A DNA stretch of 12,582 nucleotides from Methanobrevibacter sp. (GCA_017404125.1 JAFRCZ010000193.1:1-12582); one strand, 5' to 3'. Counted from the first letter of the stretch, positions 1 through 7,454 are shown. The notes: generated by a model not told the origin, from the sequence alone. Numbers and translations are program-made.

Positions 1-19
1 TTAAAAGAAATAATTATTC

Positions 20-481
20 ATGACTAAACATGAATTAAAGGTAAAGCCTATTGAAAATGGTACTGTAATTGACCATATTCCCGCTAATAAGGCACTTCAA
101 GTTTTAAAGATATTAGGTCTTCCAAAGGAAGGAACCAATGTAACTCTTGCTATGAATGTTTCTTCAAAATTAGGCTTTAAGGATATTGTTAAATTTGAAA
201 ACAGGGAGTTAGGCCATACTGAAATTGATAAGATTGCTTTAATAGCTCCTAATGCTACAATAAATATTATTAGAGATTATGAAATCGTATCTAAAAATCA
301 GGTTAGATTGGTAAAAGAATTGAACGGCATTGTAAAATGCACTAATCCAAAATGCATTTCAAATACAGAAGAGCCAATTGAAAGCAAATTCTATCTTGTC
401 GAATCAGATCCAATTACAGTAAGATGCCATTACTGTGAAAGATTGGTTCAAGCAGATGAGATTTATAATCAATTTGAATAA
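20..481 (+). CDS. pyrI: Aspartate carbamoyltransferase regulatory chain
   Basis: This is the regulatory subunit of aspartate carbamoyltransferase, which binds nucleotide effectors and joins the catalytic PyrB trimers in the first committed step of pyrimidine synthesis in the cytosol. The 153-residue protein matches the usual family length. It has an N-terminal allosteric part (about residues 1-100, with the conserved start [12 protein letters not shown] at 11-22) and a C-terminal zinc domain with four cysteines, C107 and C112 (CTNPKC) and C136 and C139 (CHYC), spaced as in the Escherichia coli protein. The ATG at 20 is the only start that gives a full family N-terminus. The 19 bases before it show no clear ribosome binding site. 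The catalytic gene pyrB is not in the window. By analogy with known pyrBI operons it probably lies just to the left, which is inference. T-rich DNA follows the stop. Confidence 0.96.
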   Translation: MTKHELKVKPIENGTVIDHIPANKALQVLKILGLPKEGTNVTLAMNVSSKLGFKDIVKFENRELGHTEIDKIALIAPNATINIIRDYEIVSKNQVRLVKELNGIVKCTNPKCISNTEEPIESKFYLVESDPITVRCHYCERLVQADEIYNQFE

Positions 482-506
482 TTTTTATCTTTTTAGTATT
501 ATAATT
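482..506 (+). terminator. T-rich stop behind pyrI
   Basis: Directly after the pyrI stop the coding strand has several short T runs (TTTTT at 482-486, TTTT at 491-494, then more). Oligo-T without a hairpin is the usual archaeal intrinsic stop. A TATA box for the next gene follows at once, which supports an operon boundary here. Confidence 0.45.
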
Positions 507-514
507 TTTATATA
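507..514 (+). promoter_or_regulatory. TATA box of the EamA-type gene
   Basis: TTTATATA is a full match to the archaeal TATA consensus. Transcription would start about 25 bases downstream, near 533-540, giving a leader of roughly 30-38 bases before the ATG at 571. This makes the membrane-protein gene a separate unit from pyrI. Confidence 0.6.
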
Positions 515-560
515 CAATTTTATTTCATTTTTAATTCATTTTTTATCTATTTTTTAATTA

Positions 561-566
561 GGTGTG
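561..566 (+). promoter_or_regulatory. Ribosome binding site that sets the start of the EamA-type gene
   Basis: GGTGTG matches the archaeal GGTGAT-type site and lies 4 bases before the ATG at 571 (6 bases if only the GGTG core is counted). An in-frame GTG at 562 is part of this site, so it is unlikely to be the start. Confidence 0.6.
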
Positions 567-570
567 TTAT

Positions 571-999
571 ATGTGGGAAATGATTTGGCCAGTATTGATT
601 GTTGTTTTATCAAATACCTTTTATAATATCTGCACTAAATCCACACCATCTAATGTCAATGCCTTTGGCACATTGATGCTGACTTATGTAACTGCAGCAA
701 TATTGACTGGAGTCATATTTTTATTTTTAGTAAAGCCAGAAAATGCTATTTTTGAATTGTCTAAGGTTAATTGGACTTCAATTGTTTTGGGAATAGCTAT
801 TGTGGGACTTGAACTTGGTTATATTTTTATGTATCGTGCAGGATGGAAAGTCAGTTCAGGAGCACTTGTAGCAAATATCTGTTTGGCTATTGCATTATTG
901 TTTGTAGGCGCCATATTATATGGTGAAAATATTACTGTAAAACAAGTTTTAGGGATTTTCATTTGTATTGCTGGCTTATTTTTAATAAACTTGTCATAA
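571..999 (+). CDS. Small EamA/DMT-family membrane protein (single domain)
   Basis: This 142-residue protein is almost entirely hydrophobic, with about five predicted membrane helices (roughly residues 4-21, 31-54, 68-88, 96-115 and 121-141). The last section, with G118-E119 followed by V-x-G-x-x-I and a glycine-rich final helix, is typical of an EamA domain of the drug/metabolite transporter superfamily. Most EamA transporters carry two such domains and about ten helices. This has one, so it probably works as a dimer, like small multidrug resistance proteins. The substrate cannot be read from the sequence. I chose the ATG at 571 because the GGTGTG site sits just in front of it. The gene has its own TATA box and converges with the GMC gene. 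It could also be annotated simply as an EamA family transporter. Confidence 0.8.
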   Translation: MWEMIWPVLIVVLSNTFYNICTKSTPSNVNAFGTLMLTYVTAAILTGVIFLFLVKPENAIFELSKVNWTSIVLGIAIVGLELGYIFMYRAGWKVSSGALVANICLAIALLFVGAILYGENITVKQVLGIFICIAGLFLINLS

Positions 1000-1048
1000 A
1001 AAATAAAAAAAATCTAAAGTTGTGCTAATTTTTAAAAAAAGTAGATTA

Positions 1049-1068
1049 AAGAAGCTAAATGGCTTCTT
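1049..1068. terminator. Hairpin between convergent genes
   Basis: AAGAAGC (1049-1055) pairs with GCTTCTT (1062-1068). One extra T-G wobble leaves an AAAT loop. It lies 50 bases behind the EamA-type gene and 19 bases behind the GMC gene. On the minus strand it is followed by TTTTTTT around 1040-1034, so it best fits a stop for the leftward GMC transcript, and it may serve both directions. The rest of the 87-base gap is A/T-rich and shows nothing else. Confidence 0.5.
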
Positions 1069-1086
1069 CAATAAATTTATCAAGCT

Positions 1087-2331
1087 TTAAATTACCTCAT
1101 CAATTAAATGATTAGCTAATCTTAAAGCTAATGCTAAAATTAATAAGATTGGTGGTTTTCCAGGAGATACTGGAATAACACTTGCATCTCCGACATATAA
1201 TCCATCTATTTGAGTCTTTAGGTTTTTATCAACCACTTCTCCAATTGCAGCGGTTCCTCCAGGGTGAGCTCCTCTAAAGACTGTTGATGTCATTGTAGTC
1301 GCATCGACTCCTGCCTTTTCAAGTATTGAACCTGCAGCAGCAGCTCCTTGAGCAAGTCTTCTTATGTCATCAATGGTATTGAATTTCTTAACATTTCCGT
1401 CAATGTCTACAGAACCTACCATATCATCCTGCACTTTAACCATAATGCTTAATATGTCCTTATCCTCTACATCTGGATTAGAGTCTTTGATGTATTTTGC
1501 AATGAATGATGAGAAATGTGGAGCAAGTATGTATTCTTTTCCCACTGCCAATCCATTCATTTGAACTTCAGAGTTATAGTGAATGTCTTTCAAGACTCCT
1601 CCAACGCTTACAAATGGATCGAAGAAAAGCTTGTTTCCTGCATCTATTCCGGTTTTTTGCAAGATGATTGCAGAGTCTATTGCTCCTGCTGCAAGGATAA
1701 CCAAATTAGATTCAATGGTTTTTGTTTCTCCATCCTGAATGTATTCTACTCCTGTAACAGATTTGTTTGCAGTTAATATTTTTTTAACTTCTGCATTTTC
1801 AATCAGTTCTGCACCATTTTCTATTGCTTCATCTACAAAGTCCTTTCCGCTCCATTTTGCATCACGAGGACATCCAAATGAACATTTACCACATGGCTTG
1901 CAGTCTTCATCTCTAATGAATTTCGGCATCTTAATGGCTGCAAATCCACATTCACGAGCGGCATCCAAGAATTTTTGAGTTCCTTCTCCAATGTGGTCAT
2001 CATTCATTTGATGAATGCCAATAATCTCTTCAATTGTTTCATATTCTTTGCTGAGGTCGATTCCTAGCTCTTCCTTAAATTCCTCTTCAAGAACCCTTAC
2101 GCCATTACCTGCTGCCACTATTGTAGATCCTCCAATACAAGTGGTTTTAAGCAAGTCTAAACTCTTTTCACTTTCAAATCTTTTATCGTAGTAGGTCATG
2201 TCATATGTCTGGAAAGCATCTTTGCTTTCTATATATGGTCCTCTTTCGATAATTGTTACTGGAATGTTTGCTTTTGCAAGCTTCATTGCGATTATTGCTC
2301 CTCCAGCACCGGTTCCTATAACTGTAACCAT
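1087..2331 (-). CDS. GMC-type FAD-dependent oxidoreductase with ferredoxin-like Cys motif
   Basis: This is a flavoprotein of the glucose-methanol-choline oxidoreductase family, 414 residues and cytosolic (no signal peptide or membrane helix). The N-terminus has the FAD-binding Rossmann fold (GTGAGG at 7-12, with E29 ending the second strand for ribose binding). C65-IGGST is the second conserved FAD-contact region. The C-terminal part has H356-PGGT and the family closing motif DGLYVGDASVIP (377-388). C144, C147, C150 and C154 followed by P form CxxCxxCxxxCP, the pattern that binds a 4Fe-4S cluster in ferredoxins. The Asn or His usual in the last motif is replaced by a K-P-P run at 392-394, so the substrate chemistry may differ. 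The substrate is unknown. The start is supported by GGAGAT at 2337-2342, 5 bases before the ATG. The gene is single and converges with the EamA-type gene. Confidence 0.88.
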   Translation of the reverse strand: MVTVIGTGAGGAIIAMKLAKANIPVTIIERGPYIESKDAFQTYDMTYYDKRFESEKSLDLLKTTCIGGSTIVAAGNGVRVLEEEFKEELGIDLSKEYETIEEIIGIHQMNDDHIGEGTQKFLDAARECGFAAIKMPKFIRDEDCKPCGKCSFGCPRDAKWSGKDFVDEAIENGAELIENAEVKKILTANKSVTGVEYIQDGETKTIESNLVILAAGAIDSAIILQKTGIDAGNKLFFDPFVSVGGVLKDIHYNSEVQMNGLAVGKEYILAPHFSSFIAKYIKDSNPDVEDKDILSIMVKVQDDMVGSVDIDGNVKKFNTIDDIRRLAQGAAAAGSILEKAGVDATTMTSTVFRGAHPGGTAAIGEVVDKNLKTQIDGLYVGDASVIPVSPGKPPILLILALALRLANHLIDEVI

Positions 2332-2431
2332 TCTTTATCTCCTTAATTTAATCAATTTAAAATTTAATTAATAATAATTTTGTTTTTTATTATTAATTAC
2401 TTATCCCTTCAATTTTATATTTATTTTTATA

Positions 2432-2441
2432 ATATAAATAC
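2432..2441 (-). promoter_or_regulatory. Possible TATA box of the GMC gene
   Basis: Read on the minus strand, this stretch contains TTTATATT within a TATTTATATTAT context. It would start transcription near 2407, leaving a leader of about 75 bases. The surrounding 2343-2520 is A/T-rich and otherwise shows no structure I can support, so the position is only a best guess. Confidence 0.35.
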
Positions 2442-2520
2442 TTAACAATTGTTATATTTTTATAAAAATCGTAATTTAATTTTTAGAAAAAAATAAAGAA
2501 ATTAAAAATAAAAATAGAAC

Positions 2521-2555
2521 AAATAAGTAAACTAATTTTTTAGTTTAACTTATTT
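2521..2555 (-). terminator. Hairpin stop of the secF-secD operon
   Basis: A 15-pair inverted repeat (left arm 2521-2535, right arm 2540-2555) has a TTTT loop and one bulged A at 2547 or 2548. It lies 13 bases beyond the secD stop. On the minus strand it is followed by T-rich DNA (TTCTATTTTTATTTTTAATTTC). Position, stem length and the T tract make it a convincing transcript end. Confidence 0.7.
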
Positions 2556-2568
2556 CATTGCTTTAAAT

Positions 2569-3798
2569 TTAAGAAACAAAGATTTCAATGAATTTTGCAT
2601 AAGCTGGTCTAGTAATGAATACACCAATCAATACCCCAATGATTGTAGTGAATGCGAAACCTGCTATGGTACCGATACCACTGCTTCCTCTTGCAAATCC
2701 AACATATGCAAGCGGTAACATAGCAGCTATTAAAGTACCTGCAGATGCGAAGATAATGAACAATGCATTTTTCACATTCATTTGGGTTCTTGTTCTTCTG
2801 TGTCTTGTGTTTTCATCATCGTGGTGCAATACCTCATCTGTAATGATGATCTGGTCGTCTACCCCAGTACCTACAGATGCAATTAAACCAGCAATTGCTG
2901 CAAGGTCTATATTCCAATGGATGATAGAAGCCACTCCTAAGATGATTATAATCTCAGATAAAGTGGTTATCAAGATTGGAATTGCCAAGAATGCTCTTCT
3001 GTATCTGATGTATACAACTAAGGAAATACCTAAGATTGCAAGCAATCCTGCAATCAATGCTCCCTGTGCAAATTGTTGACCTAATTCCGGTGAAACTGTA
3101 TTTGAACCGATTGTATGGATTTTTACAGGAAGTGATCCTGTTTTTAAAACGGTATATACAGTATTGGATTCTTCTTTCGCCTCTTCAACGTCTGCTGCAC
3201 TACCTGTAACTTCAACTTCCGCTACAGGTTCTCCGCTTGCCAATCCTTCAGACAATTGTGGAGGATGGTCATCAATCTGTTTTCCATCAAGGTACATTAC
3301 AACTTCATGGCCGCCTTTTCCTTTGGCAAGTTTTGCAAAGTTTTTAGCTCCCTCTGTTGTTAATGTAAATGGCACATGCCACTCTCCGCTTTCTCCAACT
3401 ACAGGGGAATCAACTGAGGCAACATCGCTACCGGTAAGAACTGTTACATTGTCTATTTTAGCTTCAAAAATACCCGGATTTCCAATCAGCCGCTCCACCT
3501 CTTCTGGTGTCTTTCCAGCCATTTCTACAATTACCATCTGGTCGCCGCTGGACCTTACCTTTACATCGCTAACACCATAAAGGTTAAGCCTTTTATCCAA
3601 TACAGATGTTACAATTTTCATTGTACTGTCATTTACAGGATGTTCCAATTGCAATTGAATGGAAGACCCACCTTTCAAGTCAAGGCCTTGTTCCACACCA
3701 AGGAATGCAATACTCGCAATACTTATAAGTAAGAATATCAAGAGGATAATTACTTGTCTATCTTTAAAGAATTTAGATAAATCGCTTGCCATAATCAT
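2569..3798 (-). CDS. secD: Protein export membrane protein SecD
   Basis: SecD works with SecF at the Sec translocon and uses the ion gradient to help pull proteins out through the membrane. The 409-residue protein has a first membrane helix (about 17-35), then the D1 motif G38-LDLKGGSS, a large extracytoplasmic domain (about 36-240), and five more helices (about 245-263, 269-290, 296-314, 343-365 and 375-395). The conserved G310-TGVDDQIIITDE in the fourth helix region is the SecD signature. The length fits archaeal SecD, which lacks part of the bacterial domain. The start is uncertain. The ATG at 3798 overlaps the secF stop as ATGA, but the AGGAGGG site at 3801-3807 lies only about 3 bases before it. 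It lies about 9 before the second ATG at 3792, which would give 407 residues. It is co-transcribed behind secF. Confidence 0.96.
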   Translation of the reverse strand: MIMASDLSKFFKDRQVIILLIFLLISIASIAFLGVEQGLDLKGGSSIQLQLEHPVNDSTMKIVTSVLDKRLNLYGVSDVKVRSSGDQMVIVEMAGKTPEEVERLIGNPGIFEAKIDNVTVLTGSDVASVDSPVVGESGEWHVPFTLTTEGAKNFAKLAKGKGGHEVVMYLDGKQIDDHPPQLSEGLASGEPVAEVEVTGSAADVEEAKEESNTVYTVLKTGSLPVKIHTIGSNTVSPELGQQFAQGALIAGLLAILGISLVVYIRYRRAFLAIPILITTLSEIIIILGVASIIHWNIDLAAIAGLIASVGTGVDDQIIITDEVLHHDDENTRHRRTRTQMNVKNALFIIFASAGTLIAAMLPLAYVGFARGSSGIGTIAGFAFTTIIGVLIGVFITRPAYAKFIEIFVS

Positions 3799-4949
3799 TT
3801 CCCTCCTTTTCCTTTTTGCTTTTTAGCTTTACGCTTATTGCCTTTAGCTTTTTTATCTTTCTTGGACTTTTTATTTGAAGATTTTTTTGTCTCATCTGAA
3901 GATTCTTCAATATCTTCTATTTTTTCCAATTCCTCTTCAATTTTAGACATTATTTCATCATCTTCAACTGCGGCTTTCCTTTTAAGTCTATCTTTAAGTT
4001 TTGATTTGGATTTTTCATCTGGGGCTTTCTCATCATCTGATGATTTAGATTTTTTATCTGCTTTTCCAGATTTGCTTGAAGATGAACTTAGGCCGAATTT
4101 TTCTTGTTTTTTGGATTGCTTCCAATCGATATAGGTCTTAAGAATTCCTAAGTTCATTAACCAGGTAGAAAGAATATCTCCAATTAATCCAATTACTAAA
4201 ACTGCAGAAATATTGCTTAAGGTAGTTGCTTCAGGCATAAGTATCTTGGTAACTATAAATAAGATAGCCATTGCAGCTATTGCAGCAAATGACATTGTTA
4301 AACCGGTATACATAGCATTTTTAGCACGCTGCTCTACAGTTCCTTCTCTTCTTTTTAACAGTCTGGTAGTAAGGAGAATATCTGTATCTACGCTGTACCC
4401 AATAAGCATTAGCAATGCACCTACAGATGCAATTGACAATGGAATCTTAAATATTGACATTCCACCAAGAGCAATGAGTATATCACACAATGCTGCAAGA
4501 ATGATTGCCACAGATGGTACAGGTTCTCTAAATACAATAAACACGGTAATTGCCATAAATATGAATGCAAAAAGCATAGCGATATAAATTTGTCCCATTG
4601 CCTCTTCACTTAAGACTGGACCAATTTCATTGTAACTGATCACTTTTGCCTTTCCATCTATGGCGCTTGCAAATGTACTTGAATTGATATTGTTTTCCAG
4701 TTCCACAGTAACCTTATTGTTTCCATTATTTGTCACTTTTATATTGTTGGTGTTCAATTTGGCATCAAGAGTGTCTTCCAGTTGACTTGGAGTGACTGAG
4801 CCTAAAAGCTGCAATTCTGCTTGAGAACCTCCTTTTAAGTCAACACCTTGTTCAAGGCCATTAACGCCTATAAGAACTAATGATAAAAGTGCAAGAATAA
4901 TTGGAATGGCAATTAAGATCTTATGGTTTTCCATCATTTTCTCTAACAT
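3795..4949 (-). CDS. secF: Protein export membrane protein SecF with long charged tail
   Basis: SecF is the partner of SecD in the membrane complex that assists Sec-dependent export. Residues 11-30 form the first helix, followed by G35-VDLKGGSQAEL, the motif shared by SecD and SecF. A small extracytoplasmic domain follows (about 40-115), then five helices between about 119 and 272. S186-VDTDILLTTRLLKRR is the SecF fourth-helix signature. Archaeal SecF normally ends soon after the last helix. Here a cytoplasmic tail of about 107 residues (277-384) follows: a Ser/Lys/Asp stretch, a possible acidic helix (about 316-350), and a basic end with 16 Lys and one Arg in the last 30 residues. The ATG at 4949 has AAGGTG at 4960-4965, about 10 bases upstream. 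secF is the first gene of the secF-secD operon. Confidence 0.95.
   Translation of the reverse strand: MLEKMMENHKILIAIPIILALLSLVLIGVNGLEQGVDLKGGSQAELQLLGSVTPSQLEDTLDAKLNTNNIKVTNNGNNKVTVELENNINSSTFASAIDGKAKVISYNEIGPVLSEEAMGQIYIAMLFAFIFMAITVFIVFREPVPSVAIILAALCDILIALGGMSIFKIPLSIASVGALLMLIGYSVDTDILLTTRLLKRREGTVEQRAKNAMYTGLTMSFAAIAAMAILFIVTKILMPEATTLSNISAVLVIGLIGDILSTWLMNLGILKTYIDWKQSKKQEKFGLSSSSSKSGKADKKSKSSDDEKAPDEKSKSKLKDRLKRKAAVEDDEIMSKIEEELEKIEDIEESSDETKKSSNKKSKKDKKAKGNKRKAKKQKGKGGK
3801..3807 (-). promoter_or_regulatory. Ribosome binding site of secD inside secF
   Basis: AGGAGGG, read on the minus strand, lies within the last codons of secF. Spacing is about 3 bases to the ATG at 3798 and about 9 to the ATG at 3792, so it favours the inner start of secD, though translational coupling through the ATGA overlap could still use the outer one. 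Confidence 0.5.
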
Positions 4950-4996
4950 TTTTCTTTTGCACCTTATAATTATTCAATTTTTGATTTAATAATTTG

Positions 4997-5007
4997 GTAT
5001 AAATATT
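4997..5007 (-). promoter_or_regulatory. Probable TATA box of secF-secD
   Basis: On the minus strand this reads AATATTTATAC, a good archaeal TATA box. A start about 25 bases downstream, near 4976, leaves a leader of about 27 bases that contains the AAGGTG ribosome binding site. This fits a well-formed housekeeping promoter. Confidence 0.5.
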
Positions 5008-5232
5008 AATTTAATGATAATGTATTTTCATTAAAAGTTATACATTAATAATTTTCTAATTTATAGTATTAAATAGTTTGCTAAATTAAGATTTTAAAAT
5101 TGATGTTATTTTAGAAAATTGATTTGAAATTATTAAAAAAAGCTTTTAAAAAATAAATATAATAAATTTGAAAGATAATAAAAAATAGAAAAAAATCATT
5201 ATAAAAAAGTAAAATGGTAAAAAAGAATAGAT
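5008..5232. other. Gene-free A/T-rich stretch behind the flavodoxin gene
   Basis: No gene, RNA or clear repeat is visible here. On the minus strand the part next to the flavodoxin stop (about 5160-5232) has many short T runs (TTTTTT, TTTTTTT and similar), which probably end the argC-flavodoxin transcript. A 10-base A/T inverted repeat (5050-5059 with 5111-5120) is weak and may be chance. Confidence 0.4.
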
Positions 5233-5721
5233 TTAATATAAGTTTAAATCTAATAGATAGAATAATCGATCCGTGTCCTTTTGGAGCTGTTTAGCACTTT
5301 TGTCTTTAGTCTTTAAGCTAAATTGCTGAACTACCCTTGCACCTCTTGCCCTTACCTTCATCTCCATTTTTTCTAATGTGGATTCTCCATCAGAAGCGCT
5401 TGCTGTAGTAAACAATACAATGTCCTTTCCACGCAAGTCACATCTGTCAATTAAGGTAATGATTGCAGGAGTAGGGTTATTTGCCCAAGTAGGAGTGCCT
5501 ATATAAATTGTATCATATTCTTCTAGATCAAGAGTTGGAGGATAAATTTCTGTTTTGCTTTCTCTAAATGCATCAATGGTAGAGCTTAATCTATTTCTGA
5601 TTCCGTCACGCTTTTTCATATCTTTGATTTGACAGATATCACATCTTAGATTAAGTGCAAGTGTTTCTGCAACTACCTTTGTCTTTCCTCCATCGGAATA
5701 GTATAGAATTATTCTTTCCAT
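5233..5721 (-). CDS. Flavodoxin-like protein
   Basis: This small cytosolic protein of 162 residues has a flavodoxin fold and probably binds FMN as an electron carrier or a flavin-dependent reductase subunit. The N-terminal strand and phosphate loop read I4-ILYYSDGGKTK, with S9 and T14 in the positions of the flavodoxin phosphate-binding loop. The G75-TPTWANNPTPA stretch is the second flavin loop, and F104-TTASASDGE the third. It is not a classic short-chain electron-transfer flavodoxin in sequence, so the partner is unknown. The start is supported by GAGTGAG about 4 bases before the ATG. It lies only 39 bases behind argC in the same direction, so the two are probably co-transcribed, although no link between a flavodoxin and arginine synthesis is established. 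Confidence 0.82.
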   Translation of the reverse strand: MERIILYYSDGGKTKVVAETLALNLRCDICQIKDMKKRDGIRNRLSSTIDAFRESKTEIYPPTLDLEEYDTIYIGTPTWANNPTPAIITLIDRCDLRGKDIVLFTTASASDGESTLEKMEMKVRARGARVVQQFSLKTKDKSAKQLQKDTDRLFYLLDLNLY

Positions 5722-5760
5722 ATTCTCACTCTTGAATATTTTTTATTATCCTTTCATATT

Positions 5761-6777
5761 TTATGGGTGCATTCCAAAGAAATCCAAACCGGTTTTCTCA
5801 TCAAATCCGCACATTATGTTCATGTTGTGGATAGCTTGGCCGGATGCTCCTTTGACTAAATTGTCAATAGCTGAAATAATGACCAATCTTCCGGTTTCAT
5901 CTATTTCAAAGCATCCGATTTGTGCATAGTTGGATCCTCTTACGCTGCTTAAGCGAGGAATTTCACCATCTTCCAAGATTTGTATGAATGGTTCTCCTTC
6001 ATAGGTTTCCTTATAGATGTTTAAGACTTCTTCACTGGTAATGTCTGCTCCATCAACTAAGAAACAATGGTTAGTTGTTAGGATTCCTCTAATAACTGGT
6101 ACTAAATGAGGTGTAAAAGAAATTTTGACATCTGAAAATGCACCAAGTTCCTGTTGAATCTCAGGCATATGCCTGTGGCCAGTTACCTTATATGGATTCA
6201 CATTGTCTCCAATATTTGGGTAATGAGTTGAAGTTGTTGGGTTTACTCCAGCACCACTTACTCCAGTTTTTGAATCAAAAATCATTCTATCTGCAAGTTT
6301 AGCTTTTGATAATGGGTATCCTGAAAGAATAGCTCCAGTTACAAAGCATCCTGGGTTTGCAAGCAAAGTAGCCTTTTTGATTTCTTCTCTGTGAATTTCA
6401 GGAAGCCCGAAAACACCTTTTATATCAGATGTATGTTCGATTCCATACCATTTTTCATAAACATCAATGTCATTGAATCTGTAGTCTCCACTTAAGTCAA
6501 TTACTTTTGCGCCGGTATCAAGCAAGTCTGGCACGATTTTCATTGAAGCTCCATGTGGAGTTGCTGTAAATATAATGTCTGCATCCAATTCACTTGGCTT
6601 TTTGTTTCTAAATACTAAATCTGTTCCTCTTATATGTGGGTGTACTTTGTGTACAGGAGTTCCTTCAAATTGCCTTGATGTTATATCTACAATTTCTACT
6701 TCTGGGTGTGCTGAAAGCAATCTGATCAATTCTCCCCCAGTATATCCACTTCCACCTACAATTGCTACACTTACCAT
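5761..6777 (-). CDS. argC: N-acetyl-gamma-glutamyl-phosphate reductase
   Basis: ArgC reduces N-acetyl-glutamyl phosphate to the semialdehyde with NADPH, the third step of arginine (ornithine) synthesis, in the cytosol. The 338-residue protein is full length. The NADP-binding loop is G8[13 protein letters not shown]. The catalytic cysteine is C144 in N-P-G-C-F, and the active-site histidine is H203 in G-H-R-H-M-P-E-I. The stretch S169-KTGVSGAG is also typical. The ATG at 6777 has AAGGTG (6783-6788) 5 bases upstream. The gene is 93 bases behind the RibL-like gene in the same direction. A weak TATA-like sequence (ATATTATAAT) in that gap may give it a separate promoter. The flavodoxin gene follows at 39 bases. 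No other arginine gene is in the window. Confidence 0.97.
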   Translation of the reverse strand: MVSVAIVGGSGYTGGELIRLLSAHPEVEIVDITSRQFEGTPVHKVHPHIRGTDLVFRNKKPSELDADIIFTATPHGASMKIVPDLLDTGAKVIDLSGDYRFNDIDVYEKWYGIEHTSDIKGVFGLPEIHREEIKKATLLANPGCFVTGAILSGYPLSKAKLADRMIFDSKTGVSGAGVNPTTSTHYPNIGDNVNPYKVTGHRHMPEIQQELGAFSDVKISFTPHLVPVIRGILTTNHCFLVDGADITSEEVLNIYKETYEGEPFIQILEDGEIPRLSSVRGSNYAQIGCFEIDETGRLVIISAIDNLVKGASGQAIHNMNIMCGFDEKTGLDFFGMHP

Positions 6778-6870
6778 TTTTACACCTTTTTGTTGTTATT
6801 TCCTTATTAATTTTAGATAATTATTATAATATTTTAATTTTTTTTATATTTTCTAATATTATTTTTTTCA

Positions 6871-7341
6871 TCAGTCATCATTAATTACATTGGTGCAATC
6901 CAAATTCTTTTCTTCCAATTCAGAGTGCTTGATTCTATTAATGATTTTACAGGTACTGTCGAGTTCTCCGACTCTGTACTCTTTTACCCTTTTAGCCACT
7001 GCCTTAATTCCTCTTTTATCCAATTGCTCTTGAAGCTTTTTTATGTCATGATTTTGATCTGAGCCAATAGCTATAATGTCCGGTTGAATTTCCTCTACGA
7101 TTTTAAACATATCTCCGTCATAGCCGATATAAGCTTCATCAACGGGCTTAAGATATTTAATCATTTCTAATCTTTGATTTTCATCAATAACAGGAATTCT
7201 TTTTTTCTTTTTAACTGTTGAATCTCTTGCTATTACAACTACAAGGACTGCATCTTCTCCTCCTAATTCCTTTGCCTTTTCAAGATACAATCCATGTCCT
7301 GGATGTAATAAGTCAAATGCTCCTGTTGCCATTACTTTCAT
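6871..7341 (-). CDS. ribL: FAD synthase, archaeal RibL type
   Basis: This nucleotidyltransferase of 156 residues most resembles archaeal RibL, which joins AMP to FMN to make FAD. It has the N-terminal T6[10 protein letters not shown] with the HxGH motif (H13, H16), and V36[18 protein letters not shown], typical of the cytidylyltransferase-like fold. D63-type loops are not obvious, but I92-GSDQNHD and S129-TCKIINRI (the place of the family's last motif) are present. C131 and C149 match the two cysteines known near the C-terminus of the Methanocaldococcus jannaschii enzyme. Glycerol-3-phosphate cytidylyltransferase is a close relative and a possible mis-assignment. The start has GGAGA (7349-7353) about 7 bases upstream. 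It may supply FAD for flavoproteins such as the GMC enzyme, which is inference. Confidence 0.85.
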   Translation of the reverse strand: MKVMATGAFDLLHPGHGLYLEKAKELGGEDAVLVVVIARDSTVKKKKRIPVIDENQRLEMIKYLKPVDEAYIGYDGDMFKIVEEIQPDIIAIGSDQNHDIKKLQEQLDKRGIKAVAKRVKEYRVGELDSTCKIINRIKHSELEEKNLDCTNVINDD

Positions 7342-7370
7342 GTTTTTTTCTCCATTTTAAGAATATAATA

Positions 7371-7380
7371 ATATAAATAT
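7371..7380 (-). promoter_or_regulatory. Possible TATA box of the RibL-like gene
   Basis: On the minus strand this reads ATATTTATAT. It lies about 18 bases before the ribosome binding site at 7349-7353, so the leader would be very short, just covering that site. The remaining gap up to hisA (7381-7454) is A/T-rich, with T runs on the minus strand that may end the hisA transcript. Confidence 0.35.
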
Positions 7381-7454
7381 GATTTTAATTAATTTTTTAA
7401 TTTTAATAAACTTCTTTATTATTAGATTTTTTAAGTTTTTTACTAATTTAAAAT

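Noticed and set aside
562-570. GTG start extending the EamA-type protein by three residues
   Set aside because: The GTG is part of the GGTGTG ribosome binding site, and the ATG at 571 has proper spacing to it.
3838-4134. Low-complexity coding DNA in the secF tail as a possible frameshift artefact
   Set aside because: The frame stays open, ends in a TGA that overlaps the secD start, and contains the secD ribosome binding site, so the tail looks real.
2615-4587. Open frames on the plus strand opposite secD and secF
   Set aside because: They are frame shadows of the well-conserved leftward secD and secF genes, without ribosome binding sites or recognisable domains.
5050-5120. 10-base inverted repeat AATTTTCTAA with TTAGAAAATT
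   Set aside because: Nearly pure A/T with a 51-base loop in A/T-rich DNA; expected by chance and without a sensible position relative to a gene.
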